Numbered from the stretch's first letter, positions 40,880 through 50,542 are shown. The stretch: 64,000 bases of DNA from an uncultured Mollicutes bacterium (GCA_900540385.1 UQFY01000004.1:40094-104093); one strand, 5' to 3'. The notes: generated by a model from the sequence alone, not told the origin. Numbers and translations: made by a program.

Positions 40880-42016
40880 ATGTCTAATCAAATGGTCGCC
40901 ATGATTTTAGCGGGTGGCAAAGGAACGAGATTGAAGGCTTTAACGTCCAAGGTGGCAAAGCCTGCTGTTTCTTATGGTGGAAAATACCGTATCATCGATT
41001 TTCCATTAAGCAATTGCGCGAATTCTGGCATACGTAATGTTGGTGTTTTAACCCAATATGAGTCGAGTGAACTTAACCAATATGTCGGCAATGGTGAGAA
41101 GTGGGGATTTAACGGAGTAAGAAGCTCTGCCTCCATCCTCTCTCCAAAACAAACGGAAGAAGGCTCTTCCTGGTATAGAGGAACGGCCGACGCTATCTAT
41201 GAAAACTTAGATTGGCTTGAAAGAATGAATCCGGATTATGTCTTGATTCTTTCGGGTGATCACATTTATTCTTGCACCTATAACGAAATGCTTGAGAAGC
41301 ATATTTCTTCCAAAGCGGATTGCACCATATCCGTTTTCCCTGTTCCAATGGAAGAGGCGTCCCGTTTTGGAATTCTTGTTACCGATGCAAAAGATAACAT
41401 CACTCAATTCCAAGAAAAACCAAAGAAACCTGTCTCGAACCTCGCTTCCATGGGTATCTACATTTTCACTTACAAAGTCCTTCGTGATTATTTGGTTCGT
41501 GATGCTAAAGAAGATACGGAACATGATTTTGGCAAAAATATCATCCCTGATATGATGGAAGATAAGCGCAAACTCATTGCCTATACCTATCATGGTTATT
41601 GGAAAGATGTAGGCACGATTGCTTCTCTTCATGAAGCCAATATGGACCTTCTTTGCAATGATAAGACCGGGGAAGATATCTATTCTATTTTCGGAAAGAA
41701 TAAAATTCTTTCGGAAGATATGCACTCCGTTCCTCAATTTATTGGCCCAAAAGCCGATGTTAAAGACTCTTTGATTAACCAAGGTGCTCAAATATATGGC
41801 AAGGTCAATCATTGCGTCGTTTCCGGAAACGTTGTTATCGAAGAAGGGGCAAGTTGCTATAACGATGTCATTATGCCAGGCGCTGTTATTCAAAAAGGCG
41901 CACGCGTGGAAAATGCCATCATTGGTCCTGACACTTTAATTGAAGCAAACTCCAAAGTGAATATTGGAGGAAAAGAAATTGATCTTATTGTGAATAAAAA
42001 GGCGGCTAGATTATGA
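40880..42016 (+). CDS. glgC: Glucose-1-phosphate adenylyltransferase, catalytic subunit GlgC
   Basis: 378 residues from ATG 40880, chosen for the AAGGAGGA site at 40867-40874 (an upstream in-frame ATG at 40832 lacks one). Makes ADP-glucose from glucose-1-phosphate and ATP, the committed step of glycogen synthesis. N-terminal pyrophosphorylase motif AMILAGGKGTRLKALT (~7-22), YRGTADAIYENLDWLE, SGDHIYSCTYNEML with the catalytic Asp, GIYIFTYKVL, and YWKDVGTIASLHEANMDLL. C-terminal left-handed helix repeats follow. Overlaps glgD by 4 bp (ATGA). Confidence 0.95.
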   Translation: MSNQMVAMILAGGKGTRLKALTSKVAKPAVSYGGKYRIIDFPLSNCANSGIRNVGVLTQYESSELNQYVGNGEKWGFNGVRSSASILSPKQTEEGSSWYRGTADAIYENLDWLERMNPDYVLILSGDHIYSCTYNEMLEKHISSKADCTISVFPVPMEEASRFGILVTDAKDNITQFQEKPKKPVSNLASMGIYIFTYKVLRDYLVRDAKEDTEHDFGKNIIPDMMEDKRKLIAYTYHGYWKDVGTIASLHEANMDLLCNDKTGEDIYSIFGKNKILSEDMHSVPQFIGPKADVKDSLINQGAQIYGKVNHCVVSGNVVIEEGASCYNDVIMPGAVIQKGARVENAIIGPDTLIEANSKVNIGGKEIDLIVNKKAARL

Positions 42017-43131
42017 AAGACGTAATTGGTTTATTAAACACTCACGACGATCCTGAATTAGGAGAACTGACAGCGAATCGTCCTTTGGCATCCACGACCT
42101 TCTTAGGTAGATATGCCTTCATGGATATCGTCATGTCCAATTTCTCGAATTCTGGCATCGATACCGTTGGAATCTTAATTAAAAATCATCAACGTTCCAT
42201 TTTAAAACATATGGGAAATATGTCTTCTTGGGTAAATAACACCAAAACAGACAAACTTACCATCCTTTTAAATGAAAAGGGCATTCTTAACCCAGCTTAT
42301 AATACGGATTTAGCCAACATCAAAGAGAATGATTATCTTCTCTATGATTCGAGCGCTTCGATCATTGTCTTCCAAACTTCCCACATCGTTGCTCCAATTG
42401 ATTTCAACCCGATTATTAATGGGCATCGTGCAAATAAAGACGAAGTTACCGTTGTTTATAAAAAGATTCATGATGGCGATAAAGATTTCGTTGGTGGATA
42501 TTGCTTTGATGTTGATGAGAATGGTTACGTTCAAAAAGTAAGCGTTAACGATGGTAGCAAAAAAGACATCAACGCTTCTTTAGAAACCTGGATCATTAAC
42601 CGTGTTGTACTGGCAAAGATTGTCAAAGAAAGCAAAAAGCATTCCTTCACGATGGGAATAGGGGATTATCTCCGTTACGCCGTGGAAAATAAGCTTTTGA
42701 AAATCCGCGCCTATGAATACAAAGGATATGCAAGAAACTTCAATTCTTTAAATAAATACATTGAATATTCTTTCGAACTTCTAAAACCAGAAGTTGCCGC
42801 TTCTCTCTTTAGAGAAGAGTGGCCTATCTTCACAATCACTCATAATACGACCCCAGCTTTATACAAAACCTCTTCGAAGATTTCGAATTCCTTCATCGCC
42901 AATGGTTGCGTGATTAACGGTTCGGTTACAAATTCCATCCTTTGCCGTGGAGTTCATGTTGGGAAGGGAGCGAAATTAGATCGTTGCATTGTTCTCCGTG
43001 GAACAAAAATCGGTGAAAAAGTCACTCTTTCCAATGTGGTGATCGATAAATATTCCATTGTTACCGACCGTCATACCATCGAAGGGGACAAAGATACTCC
43101 GATTTACATCCATCAAGGAGCCATCATATGA
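42013..43131 (+). CDS. glgD: Glucose-1-phosphate adenylyltransferase subunit GlgD
   Basis: 372 residues. The family plan resembles GlgC, but the N-terminal nucleotide loop is degenerate (LTANRPLASTTFLGRYAFMDIVM) and the catalytic Asp region is altered (DYLLYDSSASIIVFQ). This is the regulatory partner that activates GlgC in Bacillota and has little activity alone. C-terminal hexapeptide repeats (GCVINGSVTNSILCRGVHVGKGAKLDRCIVLRG...) are present. Overlaps both neighbours by 4 bp. Confidence 0.93.
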   Translation: MKDVIGLLNTHDDPELGELTANRPLASTTFLGRYAFMDIVMSNFSNSGIDTVGILIKNHQRSILKHMGNMSSWVNNTKTDKLTILLNEKGILNPAYNTDLANIKENDYLLYDSSASIIVFQTSHIVAPIDFNPIINGHRANKDEVTVVYKKIHDGDKDFVGGYCFDVDENGYVQKVSVNDGSKKDINASLETWIINRVVLAKIVKESKKHSFTMGIGDYLRYAVENKLLKIRAYEYKGYARNFNSLNKYIEYSFELLKPEVAASLFREEWPIFTITHNTTPALYKTSSKISNSFIANGCVINGSVTNSILCRGVHVGKGAKLDRCIVLRGTKIGEKVTLSNVVIDKYSIVTDRHTIEGDKDTPIYIHQGAII

Positions 43132-44567
43132 AGATTGCGATGTTTGCTTCTGAAGCTTTGCCACTTTCAAAAACAGGTGGCTTAGCGGATGTTACGTATG
43201 CATTAAGCAAAGAGTTAGTCAAAGGTGGAGATGAGGTTATTCTTATCTCTCCTTTCTATCCTTGTGTAAAAAAGAAAAATTATAAATTCAAGCATGTTGG
43301 CTTTATGCCTGTTTCTCTTTCTTGGAGAGAGCAACAAGCGGAGATTTTATCGACATCTATTGAAGGAATTACCTATTATTTGATTGAGAATTCCTACTAT
43401 TTTGATAGAGATAATCTTTATGGTTACCACGATGATTGCGAGCGTTTTGCTTTCTTTAGCTTAGCTTGCATGAATCTTTTGAAATATCTTTCTTTCCAAG
43501 CCGATATCATCCATGTGCATGATTGGCAAGTTGGCATGGTTCCAACTCTTTTGAAAGAAAAATACGCCCAAGACCCTTTCTATAGCAAAATGAAAACCGT
43601 CCTTACGATTCATAATCCTGCTTTCAAAGGATTCGTTGATCGTTACTTCCTTCATGATTTCTGGGGCTTAGATGATTCCTTGTTTGATACAGGACGCGTT
43701 CGTTTCGATAATATGGTTTCTTCTTTGAAAGCCGGCATTGTTGACGCGGATAAAATCACGACCGTTTCTCCAACTCATCGCAATGAACTTCTTGACCCAA
43801 ATAGCGATCAAAGACTCAATGGCGTTTTGGAATTAAGAAAAGATGATTTCATCGGTATTTTAAATGGCATCGATTACGAAGAATGGAATCCTTCTACCGA
43901 CCCTTTAATTGCTAAGAATTATTCTTCTAAAGCATGGAAAACGGGCAAAAAAGCCTGCCAAAAGGATCTCTTGGAAACTTTCCATATTCAAAAAGGGAAC
44001 GGTCCTCTTTTCGGCGTCGTATCTCGTTTATCCTGGCAAAAAGGCATTGATTTAATTTATGAAGCCATGAAAGGCTTCTTAAATGAATATAACGATTGTT
44101 CCCTTATCGTCTTAGGCTCTGGAGAATATGAGCTTGAAAGAAAGATGCAAGATCTTCGCGATAATTATCCAAATCGTGTTGGCATTTATATTGGATATAA
44201 TAACGATCTCTCCCATAAGATCTATGCCGGATGCGATTTCTTTTTGATGCCTTCTCTTTTTGAACCATGTGGCATCTCCCAAATGATTTCTCAACGTTAT
44301 GGCACTTTGCCAGTCGTTCGTTATACAGGCGGTTTAAGAGATACCGTCGAAGGATATGATGAAATCAATTCTTCTAAACCAGACGGCATCGGATTTAACA
44401 ATTATGACGTAAATGGCCTTTCCTATGCGATAGGAAAAGCAAAAGAATTATTCCACCTCCCCCTTACTTACGATAAAATCGTAGGCAATGCGCTCAAGAA
44501 AGATAATTCTTGGAAACGCAGTTGCAAGCAATACCGTTCTCTTTACGAGGGTTTGCTAGAAAAATAA
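43128..44567 (+). CDS. glgA: Glycogen synthase (ADP-glucose)
   Basis: 479 residues, GT5 family. Extends alpha-1,4-glucan from ADP-glucose. Hallmarks: SEALPLSKTGGLADV (~9-23) with the Lys-x-Gly-Gly loop, VHDWQVGM (~130-137), SPTHRNEL (~212-219), RLSWQKGIDLI (~303-313) and the C-terminal PSLFEPCGISQM (~380-391). Ends the glgCDA operon; branching enzyme and phosphorylase genes are not in this window, so glycogen turnover is encoded elsewhere. Confidence 0.95.
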   Translation: MKIAMFASEALPLSKTGGLADVTYALSKELVKGGDEVILISPFYPCVKKKNYKFKHVGFMPVSLSWREQQAEILSTSIEGITYYLIENSYYFDRDNLYGYHDDCERFAFFSLACMNLLKYLSFQADIIHVHDWQVGMVPTLLKEKYAQDPFYSKMKTVLTIHNPAFKGFVDRYFLHDFWGLDDSLFDTGRVRFDNMVSSLKAGIVDADKITTVSPTHRNELLDPNSDQRLNGVLELRKDDFIGILNGIDYEEWNPSTDPLIAKNYSSKAWKTGKKACQKDLLETFHIQKGNGPLFGVVSRLSWQKGIDLIYEAMKGFLNEYNDCSLIVLGSGEYELERKMQDLRDNYPNRVGIYIGYNNDLSHKIYAGCDFFLMPSLFEPCGISQMISQRYGTLPVVRYTGGLRDTVEGYDEINSSKPDGIGFNNYDVNGLSYAIGKAKELFHLPLTYDKIVGNALKKDNSWKRSCKQYRSLYEGLLEK

Positions 44568-44576
44568 GGAGCTATC

Positions 44577-46985
44577 ATGAGCTACAACCACGAAGAAATA
44601 GAAAAGAAGTGGCGCAAATATTGGGAAGAAAATAATACCTTCTATTGCGACACCCATGACTTTTCCAAACCAAAATACTACGTTTTGGATATGTTCCCTT
44701 ACCCATCGGGGCAGGGTTTACACGTCGGACATCCTGAAGGATATACAGCGACCGATATTCTTGCCCGTATGAAAAGAATGCAAGGATATAACGTCCTTCA
44801 TCCAATGGGATGGGATGCTTTTGGTTTACCTGCGGAGCAATTCGCCATCAAGATGAATCAACATCCAGAAGGTTTCACCCGCAAAAACATCGCAAACTTC
44901 AAAAATCAAATCCAATCTTTAGGCTTCTCTTACGACTGGTCTAAGGAAATTGCGACCATTGACCCAAAATATTACAAATGGACACAATGGATTTTTGTGA
45001 AAATGTTCCAAAATGACTTGGCTTATGTTGCTGATATCCCAGTGAATTATTGCCCTGAACTTGGAACCGTGCTTTCTAATGAAGAGGTAATCGATGGCAA
45101 ATCCGAACGTGGTGGCTATCCCGTTATTCGTATGCCAATGCGCCAATGGATGCTTCGAATCACCCGCTATGCCGACCGTCTTGAAAAAGACCTTGAAGGC
45201 TTAGATTGGCCAAAAAGCACTTTGGAAATGCAACGTAACTGGATTGGCAAATCAAAAGGGGTCGAGATTACTTTCAAAGTGAAAGATTCTGATGAATCCT
45301 TCCGTGTTTTCACCACCCGTGTTGACACGCTTTTCGGCTGCAGTTATTGTTGCTTGGCTCCAGAACATCCATTAGTTAAGAAATTAGTTTCCCCTGAACA
45401 AAAAGAAGCAGTCGAAGCTTATGTGGATGAGGCTGCTCATAAATCCGATTTACTTCGTACTTCCTTAAGCAAAGATAAAACAGGCGTTTATTTAGGAAGA
45501 AAGGCCATTAACCCAATTAATGGCAAAGAAATTCCGATCTTTGTTGCCGATTATGTTTTAGGAAGTTATGGCACAGGCGCGGTTATGGCCGTACCTGCCC
45601 ATGATGCAAGAGATTACGCTTTCGCTAAGAAATATGACTTACCGGTTACGGCTGTTTTAGAAGGCGGGGATATTAGCAAAGAGGCATTTGAAGGGGATGG
45701 AGAACACATCAACTCCGCTTTTGCTAATGGTTTAAACATTCTCGAAGCAAAAGCAGCAATCACCAATAAACTGGAAGAGATTGGTGCAGGAAAAGAAGTC
45801 ACCAATTACAAACTTCGTGACTGGATTTTCTCTAGACAACGTTACTGGGGCGAGCCAATCCCAATGGTAAAGATGGAAGATGGAGCAGAATACCCTCTTC
45901 CAGAGAAGGATCTTCCTCTTGTTTTACCTGAGTTAGACGATTATCAACCAACAAAAGATGGCAAACCTCCTCTTTCGAAAGCGCCATCTTCTTGGCTACA
46001 TGTGGAAATAGATGGCAAAAAGGGCGAAAGAGAAACGAACACTATGCCTCAATGGGCTGGCTCTTCTTGGTACTATATTCGCTATATTGATCCAAATAAC
46101 GAAAACGCCATTGCCGATTCAAAACTGCTTGATCATTGGCTTCCTGTCGACCTTTATATCGGTGGGCAAGAACATGCCGTTTTGCATCTTCTTTACGCTC
46201 GTTTCTGGCATAAGTTCCTTTATGATATCGGAGTGGTGCACTGCAAAGAACCATTCCAAAAGCTTTATCACCAAGGCATGATCTTAGGTGCGAATGGCGA
46301 AAAGATGTCAAAATCGAGAGGAAATGTCATTAATCCTGACGATATCGTCAAGAGCAATGGCGCAGATTCCCTCCGTCTTTTCGAAATGTTCGCTGGTCCG
46401 CTTAACGAAGCAAAACCTTGGTCTACAACGGCTTTGGATGGATCTACCCGTTTTATCGAACGTGTTTTCCGTCTTGTGGATGAAGAAAACTTTGCGAATA
46501 AACTCACGGACAATAACGATGGTGAGCTAGATTATTCCTATAATTTCTTAGTTAAGAAAGTAACGAATGATTTCTTAGCTCTCTCCTTCAATACAGCCAT
46601 TGCTCAAATGATGGTCTTTATTAACGATTGCTATAAAGCGAAGAGCTTATATCGTCCATACATTGAGAACTTCGTGAAGATGTTCTCTTGTATCTGTCCA
46701 TTTGTCGGCGAAGAGATGTGGCAAAAATTAGGCCACACGGATTCTATTGCCTATGAAACTTGGCCAACCTTCGATGAATCAAAACTTGTTAAAAATGAAG
46801 TCACCATCGGTGTCTCTATCAATGGCAAGGTTCGTGATAGCATCACGTTAAGCAAAACCGCCACGCAAGAAGAGGCCATGAATTTAGCCCTTGCAAGCGA
46901 AAAGGTTAGCAAGTGGACGGAGGGCAAAACGATCCGCAAAGTCATTTACGTCCCAGGAAGAATCCTCAATATTGTCGTTGGATAA
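44577..46985 (+). CDS. leuS: Leucine--tRNA ligase
   Basis: 802 residues, class Ia synthetase. HIGH motif written LHVGHPEGY in MFPYPSGQGLHVGH (~40-53); KMSKS in GANGEKMSKSRGNVINP (~571-587); CP1 editing domain in the middle (~220-400); anticodon-binding domain at the end (NTAIAQMMVFINDCY...GVSINGKVRDSI). Charges tRNA-Leu and edits norvaline/isoleucine errors. AGGAG precedes the start, 9 bp after glgA, so it may share that transcript. No T-box leader is present. Confidence 0.97.
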   Translation: MSYNHEEIEKKWRKYWEENNTFYCDTHDFSKPKYYVLDMFPYPSGQGLHVGHPEGYTATDILARMKRMQGYNVLHPMGWDAFGLPAEQFAIKMNQHPEGFTRKNIANFKNQIQSLGFSYDWSKEIATIDPKYYKWTQWIFVKMFQNDLAYVADIPVNYCPELGTVLSNEEVIDGKSERGGYPVIRMPMRQWMLRITRYADRLEKDLEGLDWPKSTLEMQRNWIGKSKGVEITFKVKDSDESFRVFTTRVDTLFGCSYCCLAPEHPLVKKLVSPEQKEAVEAYVDEAAHKSDLLRTSLSKDKTGVYLGRKAINPINGKEIPIFVADYVLGSYGTGAVMAVPAHDARDYAFAKKYDLPVTAVLEGGDISKEAFEGDGEHINSAFANGLNILEAKAAITNKLEEIGAGKEVTNYKLRDWIFSRQRYWGEPIPMVKMEDGAEYPLPEKDLPLVLPELDDYQPTKDGKPPLSKAPSSWLHVEIDGKKGERETNTMPQWAGSSWYYIRYIDPNNENAIADSKLLDHWLPVDLYIGGQEHAVLHLLYARFWHKFLYDIGVVHCKEPFQKLYHQGMILGANGEKMSKSRGNVINPDDIVKSNGADSLRLFEMFAGPLNEAKPWSTTALDGSTRFIERVFRLVDEENFANKLTDNNDGELDYSYNFLVKKVTNDFLALSFNTAIAQMMVFINDCYKAKSLYRPYIENFVKMFSCICPFVGEEMWQKLGHTDSIAYETWPTFDESKLVKNEVTIGVSINGKVRDSITLSKTATQEEAMNLALASEKVSKWTEGKTIRKVIYVPGRILNIVVG

Positions 46986-47001
46986 AACTATTCTTTCTAA
47001 G

Positions 47002-47026
47002 AGGCTAGGAAACTAGCCTTTTTTCT
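47002..47026 (+). terminator. Intrinsic terminator after leuS
   Basis: AGGCTAG/CTAGCCT stem (47002-47008 with 47013-47019), GAAA loop and TTTTTTC. Confidence 0.85.
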
Positions 47027-47052
47027 TTTATTCCTTTTCCTTGGAAAGAAGG

Positions 47053-47058
47053 TATAAT
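47053..47058 (+). promoter_or_regulatory. -10 box TATAAT of the coaX operon
   Basis: Predicted start near 47065; the -35 region is weak. Confidence 0.55.
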
Positions 47059-47064
47059 TTCTAC

Positions 47065-47109
47065 GCCCGGTACTAAGAAAATGTCTTAGACTGGAGCGGG
47101 AGAAAGTCC
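47065..47109 (+). promoter_or_regulatory. Structured 5' leader of coaX (candidate regulatory RNA)
   Basis: A single hairpin of eleven pairs: CCGGU (47067-47071) with ACUGG (47090-47094, one G-U pair), a bulged A at 47072, then CUAAGA (47073-47078) with UCUUAG (47084-47089) and a 5-nt loop. The GGGAG ribosome binding site follows at 47098-47102. In an alternative fold CCCG (47066-47069) pairs with CGGG (47097-47100) and would cover that site. The genes served are pantothenate kinase and an uptake component. The pan motif, also a stem with bulged adenines near pantothenate genes, is a natural comparison; identity is not established. Confidence 0.45.
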
Positions 47110-47877
47110 ATGTTACTAACCATTGATATCGGGAATACCCTGATTGATTTTGGACTATGGGATAACGACGAATTGTCCTTTGTCTACAAGACACGAACTA
47201 AGCCATTACGTTCTCTTGATGAATATCGAAGCGTACTGGAGCTTTTCGTGATGACAAAACATCTTGAAGAAGCAAAGATCGATCGAGCGATCATCTCTTC
47301 TGTCGTTCCTCCGTTAAGTCCAATTTTTAAAACCATCGTATCTTCCCTCTTTGACGTTAAAGCCAAAATCCTTGGGCCAAGATTAAAAAGTGGCCTGGCG
47401 ATTAAGACGGATAACCCTCAGGAAGTGGGTGCCGATCTCGTCGCGGATGCCGTAGGAGCTATATCCAAATACGGATCCAATCTTTTTATTGCTGATTTAG
47501 GAACAGCAAACAAGTTCATCTACATCGATGAAAACTCTGCCTTCGGAGGATGTGCGATTGCTCCAGGTTTGGCAATTGGGGCAAATAGCCTTTCGAAAGA
47601 TACGGCTGCTTTGCCAGAAGTAAACCTTCTAGCACCTGATCATGTGATTGGGAAAAATACGCACGATTCCATGAATTCAGGAATTATTTTTAGCAATGTC
47701 TACGCTATCGAAGGCTTTGCGAATGCTTTTGAAAAAGAAGTGGGACGCCCCTTAAAGCGCATTCTCACGGGTGGAAATTCTATTTACGTTAAAAAGAACC
47801 TCCCTGGCTTTGAATATGAAGAGAACCTTCTTTTGCTAGGTTTAAAAGAAATCGATAAAAGGAATAATAAAAAATGA
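47110..47877 (+). CDS. coaX: Type III pantothenate kinase
   Basis: 255 residues. ASKHA-fold kinase that phosphorylates pantothenate, the first step to coenzyme A. The N-terminal phosphate motif is LLTIDIGNTLIDFGLW; the pantothenate region is VGADLVADAVGA with the catalytic Asp; second phosphate motif IADLGTANKFIYID; then GGCAIAPGLAIG and LTGGNS. Start has GGGAG upstream inside a structured leader. It overlaps the ECF S-component gene by 4 bp (ATGA). Confidence 0.93.
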   Translation: MLLTIDIGNTLIDFGLWDNDELSFVYKTRTKPLRSLDEYRSVLELFVMTKHLEEAKIDRAIISSVVPPLSPIFKTIVSSLFDVKAKILGPRLKSGLAIKTDNPQEVGADLVADAVGAISKYGSNLFIADLGTANKFIYIDENSAFGGCAIAPGLAIGANSLSKDTAALPEVNLLAPDHVIGKNTHDSMNSGIIFSNVYAIEGFANAFEKEVGRPLKRILTGGNSIYVKKNLPGFEYEENLLLLGLKEIDKRNNKK

Positions 47878-48554
47878 ACTACTTAACTATATCTTTTTGG
47901 ATCCTCACGATCATTTGGATCGCTCTTTTGCTAATCAGTCTCCACAAAATGTCTCCAAAAGGAAACATCAAAGCGAGAGACATTACTTTCCATGCCCTAA
48001 TTATCGCCTTGATTGTCGTCATGGGTTTTGTTCCGGAAGCGGGCTATATCAGCTTTGTTCCTGGAATTTCTTTCTCTTTGATTCATTTACCTGTTTTGCT
48101 TGGCGCTTATCATAAGGGCTGGAAAGGCGGAATCATCTACGGCATCGCCTTTGGCGTTACCTCTTGGATTCAAGGCATGATGAGTGGGGTTGGCTTCAAC
48201 GCCCTCTTTGCTATGCCTTGGGTTAGCATTCCTCCTCGTCTTCTTTTTGGCTTTTTTGCCGGCTTGGTCTTTGATTTGCTACGCAAAAACTCTAAACTAT
48301 ATACGAACCTATTTGCAGTGGGTGGATTTTCGTTTGTCTTCACCATCATGCATACGGTTCTCGTATTCGCTGATTTATTTATCTTCTACCCAGATACAAT
48401 GAAGGGATTATTCCTCTCATCTTCCCCTGTGGCAGAAGGCGTCACCTATACGTTTACGATGGTGATTGCTTTCGGAATGTTAGGAGAGGCTATATTGGCT
48501 TCCATCTTGACTCCTCTTGTTTCGAAGGCACTTAGCAAAGTAAGAAGAAGTTAG
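47874..48554 (+). CDS. ECF transporter S component (substrate-binding membrane subunit)
   Basis: 226 residues with six helices. The core of the S-component family is clear: ITFHALIIALIVVMGFVPEAGYISFVPGISFSLIHLPVLLGAYHKGWKGGIIYGIAFGVTSWIQGMM. The first helix is an N-terminal addition (~4-23). S components capture a vitamin and dock onto the shared EcfT-EcfAA' module, which is not in this window. Coupling to coaX suggests pantothenate (PanT-like), but this is context inference only. The AxxxA-like module contact patches cannot be judged by eye. Confidence 0.85.
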   Translation: MNYLTISFWILTIIWIALLLISLHKMSPKGNIKARDITFHALIIALIVVMGFVPEAGYISFVPGISFSLIHLPVLLGAYHKGWKGGIIYGIAFGVTSWIQGMMSGVGFNALFAMPWVSIPPRLLFGFFAGLVFDLLRKNSKLYTNLFAVGGFSFVFTIMHTVLVFADLFIFYPDTMKGLFLSSSPVAEGVTYTFTMVIAFGMLGEAILASILTPLVSKALSKVRRS

Positions 48555-48566
48555 TTAGGAGAAAAC

Positions 48567-49922
48567 ATGCCAAATTTCAAAAAACTTGCCAAAGGTTATG
48601 AAAAGGAAGCCATCTTGGCTTTACAAAAGTACATCCGTATTCCTTCCGTCTATGACGAACACACAATTAAGGAAGGTCAACCATTTGGTGAAAACGTCAA
48701 AAAAGCCTTAGATTATTTCGCAAAACTCGGTGAAGATTACGGCTTTAAAGTAAGAAAGGTCGATGGTTATGCCGTTGAACTTGAAGTCGGAGATGAAAAT
48801 GCCCCATTGATTGGAATCTATGGACATTCCGACGTTGTTCCTGTTTCGGGGAAATGGACGTATCCTCCTTTCTCTGCAACCTTGAAGGATGGCGAGATTT
48901 TTGGACGTGGCGCATGTGATGATAAAGGCCCGTTAACGGCTGCTTTATATGCCGTAAAGCTTTTGAAAGACAACGGTCTTATCAAAGGCTATCGCGTTAA
49001 AATCGTGAGTGGTGGCGATGAAGAAAGAGGCTCTTCTTGCCTTCGTTATTATTTTGAAAAAGGTAATGGAGAAGCGCCTCGTTTTGGCTTTACCCCCGAT
49101 GCCAATTGGCCTCTTATCTATGCTGAAAAAGGCATTACCCATGGCTCTCTTCATAAGAAAATCGATTTAAAACCAATTATTGCGATGGATGGCGGAACAG
49201 TGAGTAACGCTGTATGCGATTCTCTTCTTGTCACCCTTTTACCAGATGAGAAATTCGCTAAATATCTTGAAGAAAAGAAAATCCCTTGCGATATCAATTC
49301 CACCAAAGAGCTTCTTATGGTTCGTTTCAAAGGAAAAACTGCCCATGGATCTACCCCAGAGTTAGGTGTTTCCGCAATCAAACTTGCTTTTGAAACCATT
49401 GGTGCTTATTACAAGAATGCTTTCTTAAGCAAACTTGCTACCATCTTTGATAATAATGGCAAAGTCTTTAATGGTTATAGCCATTCAACTGAACTTGGTG
49501 ATTCCACCTTTAATTTCGGAGTTCTTCATTACATGATGAACGAACTTTCCTTAAGCGTGGATTTCCGTTATGGGGAAAACGCCTCTCCAGAAGAAGCAAC
49601 GAAGAAACTTTCCGAATATTCGAAAATGGAATTCCAACTCGACTCCGTCGCACCATACCTCTTATATGATAAGAAGTCTCCGCTTGTCTCCACTTTGATG
49701 AAAGCTTATAAGAAAGAAACAATGAAACTCTTCGATAAGCCACTTGCCATTGGTGGTGGAACCTATGCCAAAGAAGCACCAAATACCGTTGCTTTCGGTG
49801 CGGAATGGAAAGGCCGTCCAGGAAATATGCACTCTCCTGATGAATATATTTTCGTGAAAGATTTCATCGAAGATATTGCTATCTACGCACGTGCCGTTTA
49901 TATGTTGGGGAATCTTAAGTGA
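48567..49922 (+). CDS. pepV: M20-family dipeptidase PepV
   Basis: 451 residues. Zinc ligands: His in YGHSDVVPVSGKWTYPPF (~93-110), Asp in GRGACDDKGPLTAAL (~118-132), the acidic GGDEERGSS (~151-159) and a final His/Glu pair in the C-terminal half; the small lid domain lies between (~190-380). Cleaves dipeptides and some short peptides. TAGGAGAAAAC ribosome binding site. The trmB start overlaps its stop by 4 bp. Confidence 0.92.
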   Translation: MPNFKKLAKGYEKEAILALQKYIRIPSVYDEHTIKEGQPFGENVKKALDYFAKLGEDYGFKVRKVDGYAVELEVGDENAPLIGIYGHSDVVPVSGKWTYPPFSATLKDGEIFGRGACDDKGPLTAALYAVKLLKDNGLIKGYRVKIVSGGDEERGSSCLRYYFEKGNGEAPRFGFTPDANWPLIYAEKGITHGSLHKKIDLKPIIAMDGGTVSNAVCDSLLVTLLPDEKFAKYLEEKKIPCDINSTKELLMVRFKGKTAHGSTPELGVSAIKLAFETIGAYYKNAFLSKLATIFDNNGKVFNGYSHSTELGDSTFNFGVLHYMMNELSLSVDFRYGENASPEEATKKLSEYSKMEFQLDSVAPYLLYDKKSPLVSTLMKAYKKETMKLFDKPLAIGGGTYAKEAPNTVAFGAEWKGRPGNMHSPDEYIFVKDFIEDIAIYARAVYMLGNLK

Positions 49923-50542
49923 GAGGACGTTTTAAGAAATGGGCCTCCCCTTTTTTAGAGGAACACCCAGAGCTTGTTTTAAAAGAAATTGATCCAAAGG
50001 ATCCTTTCTTTTCTAACCAAAAGCTTCATCTTGAAGTGGGCTCAGGCAAAGGGGATTTTGTTATTGGAATGGCAAAGAAACATCCTGATACGAATTTCCT
50101 GGCGATTGAAAGAGACCTTTCTATTGCAGGCATCCTTGCAAAGAAAGTGTTCCAATCCGAATGCCCAAATATCCGTGTTATGCATGGGGATTTCGACGTT
50201 CTTTATCCAGAATTGGAGAACCTTCGTTTTCAAACGATCTATCTTAATTTCTCCGACCCATGGCCTAAGAAAAGACATGAGAAAAGACGTCTAACACACG
50301 TAAAAAGACTTGAAGGATTCTCGAAACTCCTTACTTTAGATGGAGAACTTCATATCAAAACGGATAATGATTCGTTATACGATTTCAGCTTAGAGCAAAT
50401 CCCTCTTTCCCCATTTGAGATGATTCTTAATGAGGAGAATTACATTTTTGATGAAGAAAACGATGTGATGAGTGAATATGAAAAGAACTTCCGCTCTACG
50501 GGTAAGAGTATCCATCGTATTTTTCTAAGAAAGAAACAATAA
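49919..50542 (+). CDS. trmB: tRNA (guanine-N7-)-methyltransferase
   Basis: 207 residues with GTG start overlapping the pepV stop (GTGA). SAM loop LEVGSGKGDFVIGMA (~40-54); catalytic NFSDPWPKKRHEKRRL (~117-132); C-terminal TDNDSLYDFSLEQ. Makes m7G46 in tRNA. In Bacillota, trmB often lies near pepV and ytpR as here. Confidence 0.95.
   Translation: MRGRFKKWASPFLEEHPELVLKEIDPKDPFFSNQKLHLEVGSGKGDFVIGMAKKHPDTNFLAIERDLSIAGILAKKVFQSECPNIRVMHGDFDVLYPELENLRFQTIYLNFSDPWPKKRHEKRRLTHVKRLEGFSKLLTLDGELHIKTDNDSLYDFSLEQIPLSPFEMILNEENYIFDEENDVMSEYEKNFRSTGKSIHRIFLRKKQ

Noticed and set aside
41207..41893. Long minus-strand open frame of 228 codons opposite glgC
   Set aside because: It is the antisense shadow of a well-conserved gene, with no ribosome binding site and no recognisable protein features.
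44568..44576. T-box leader for leuS
   Set aside because: Only 9 bp separate glgA and leuS.
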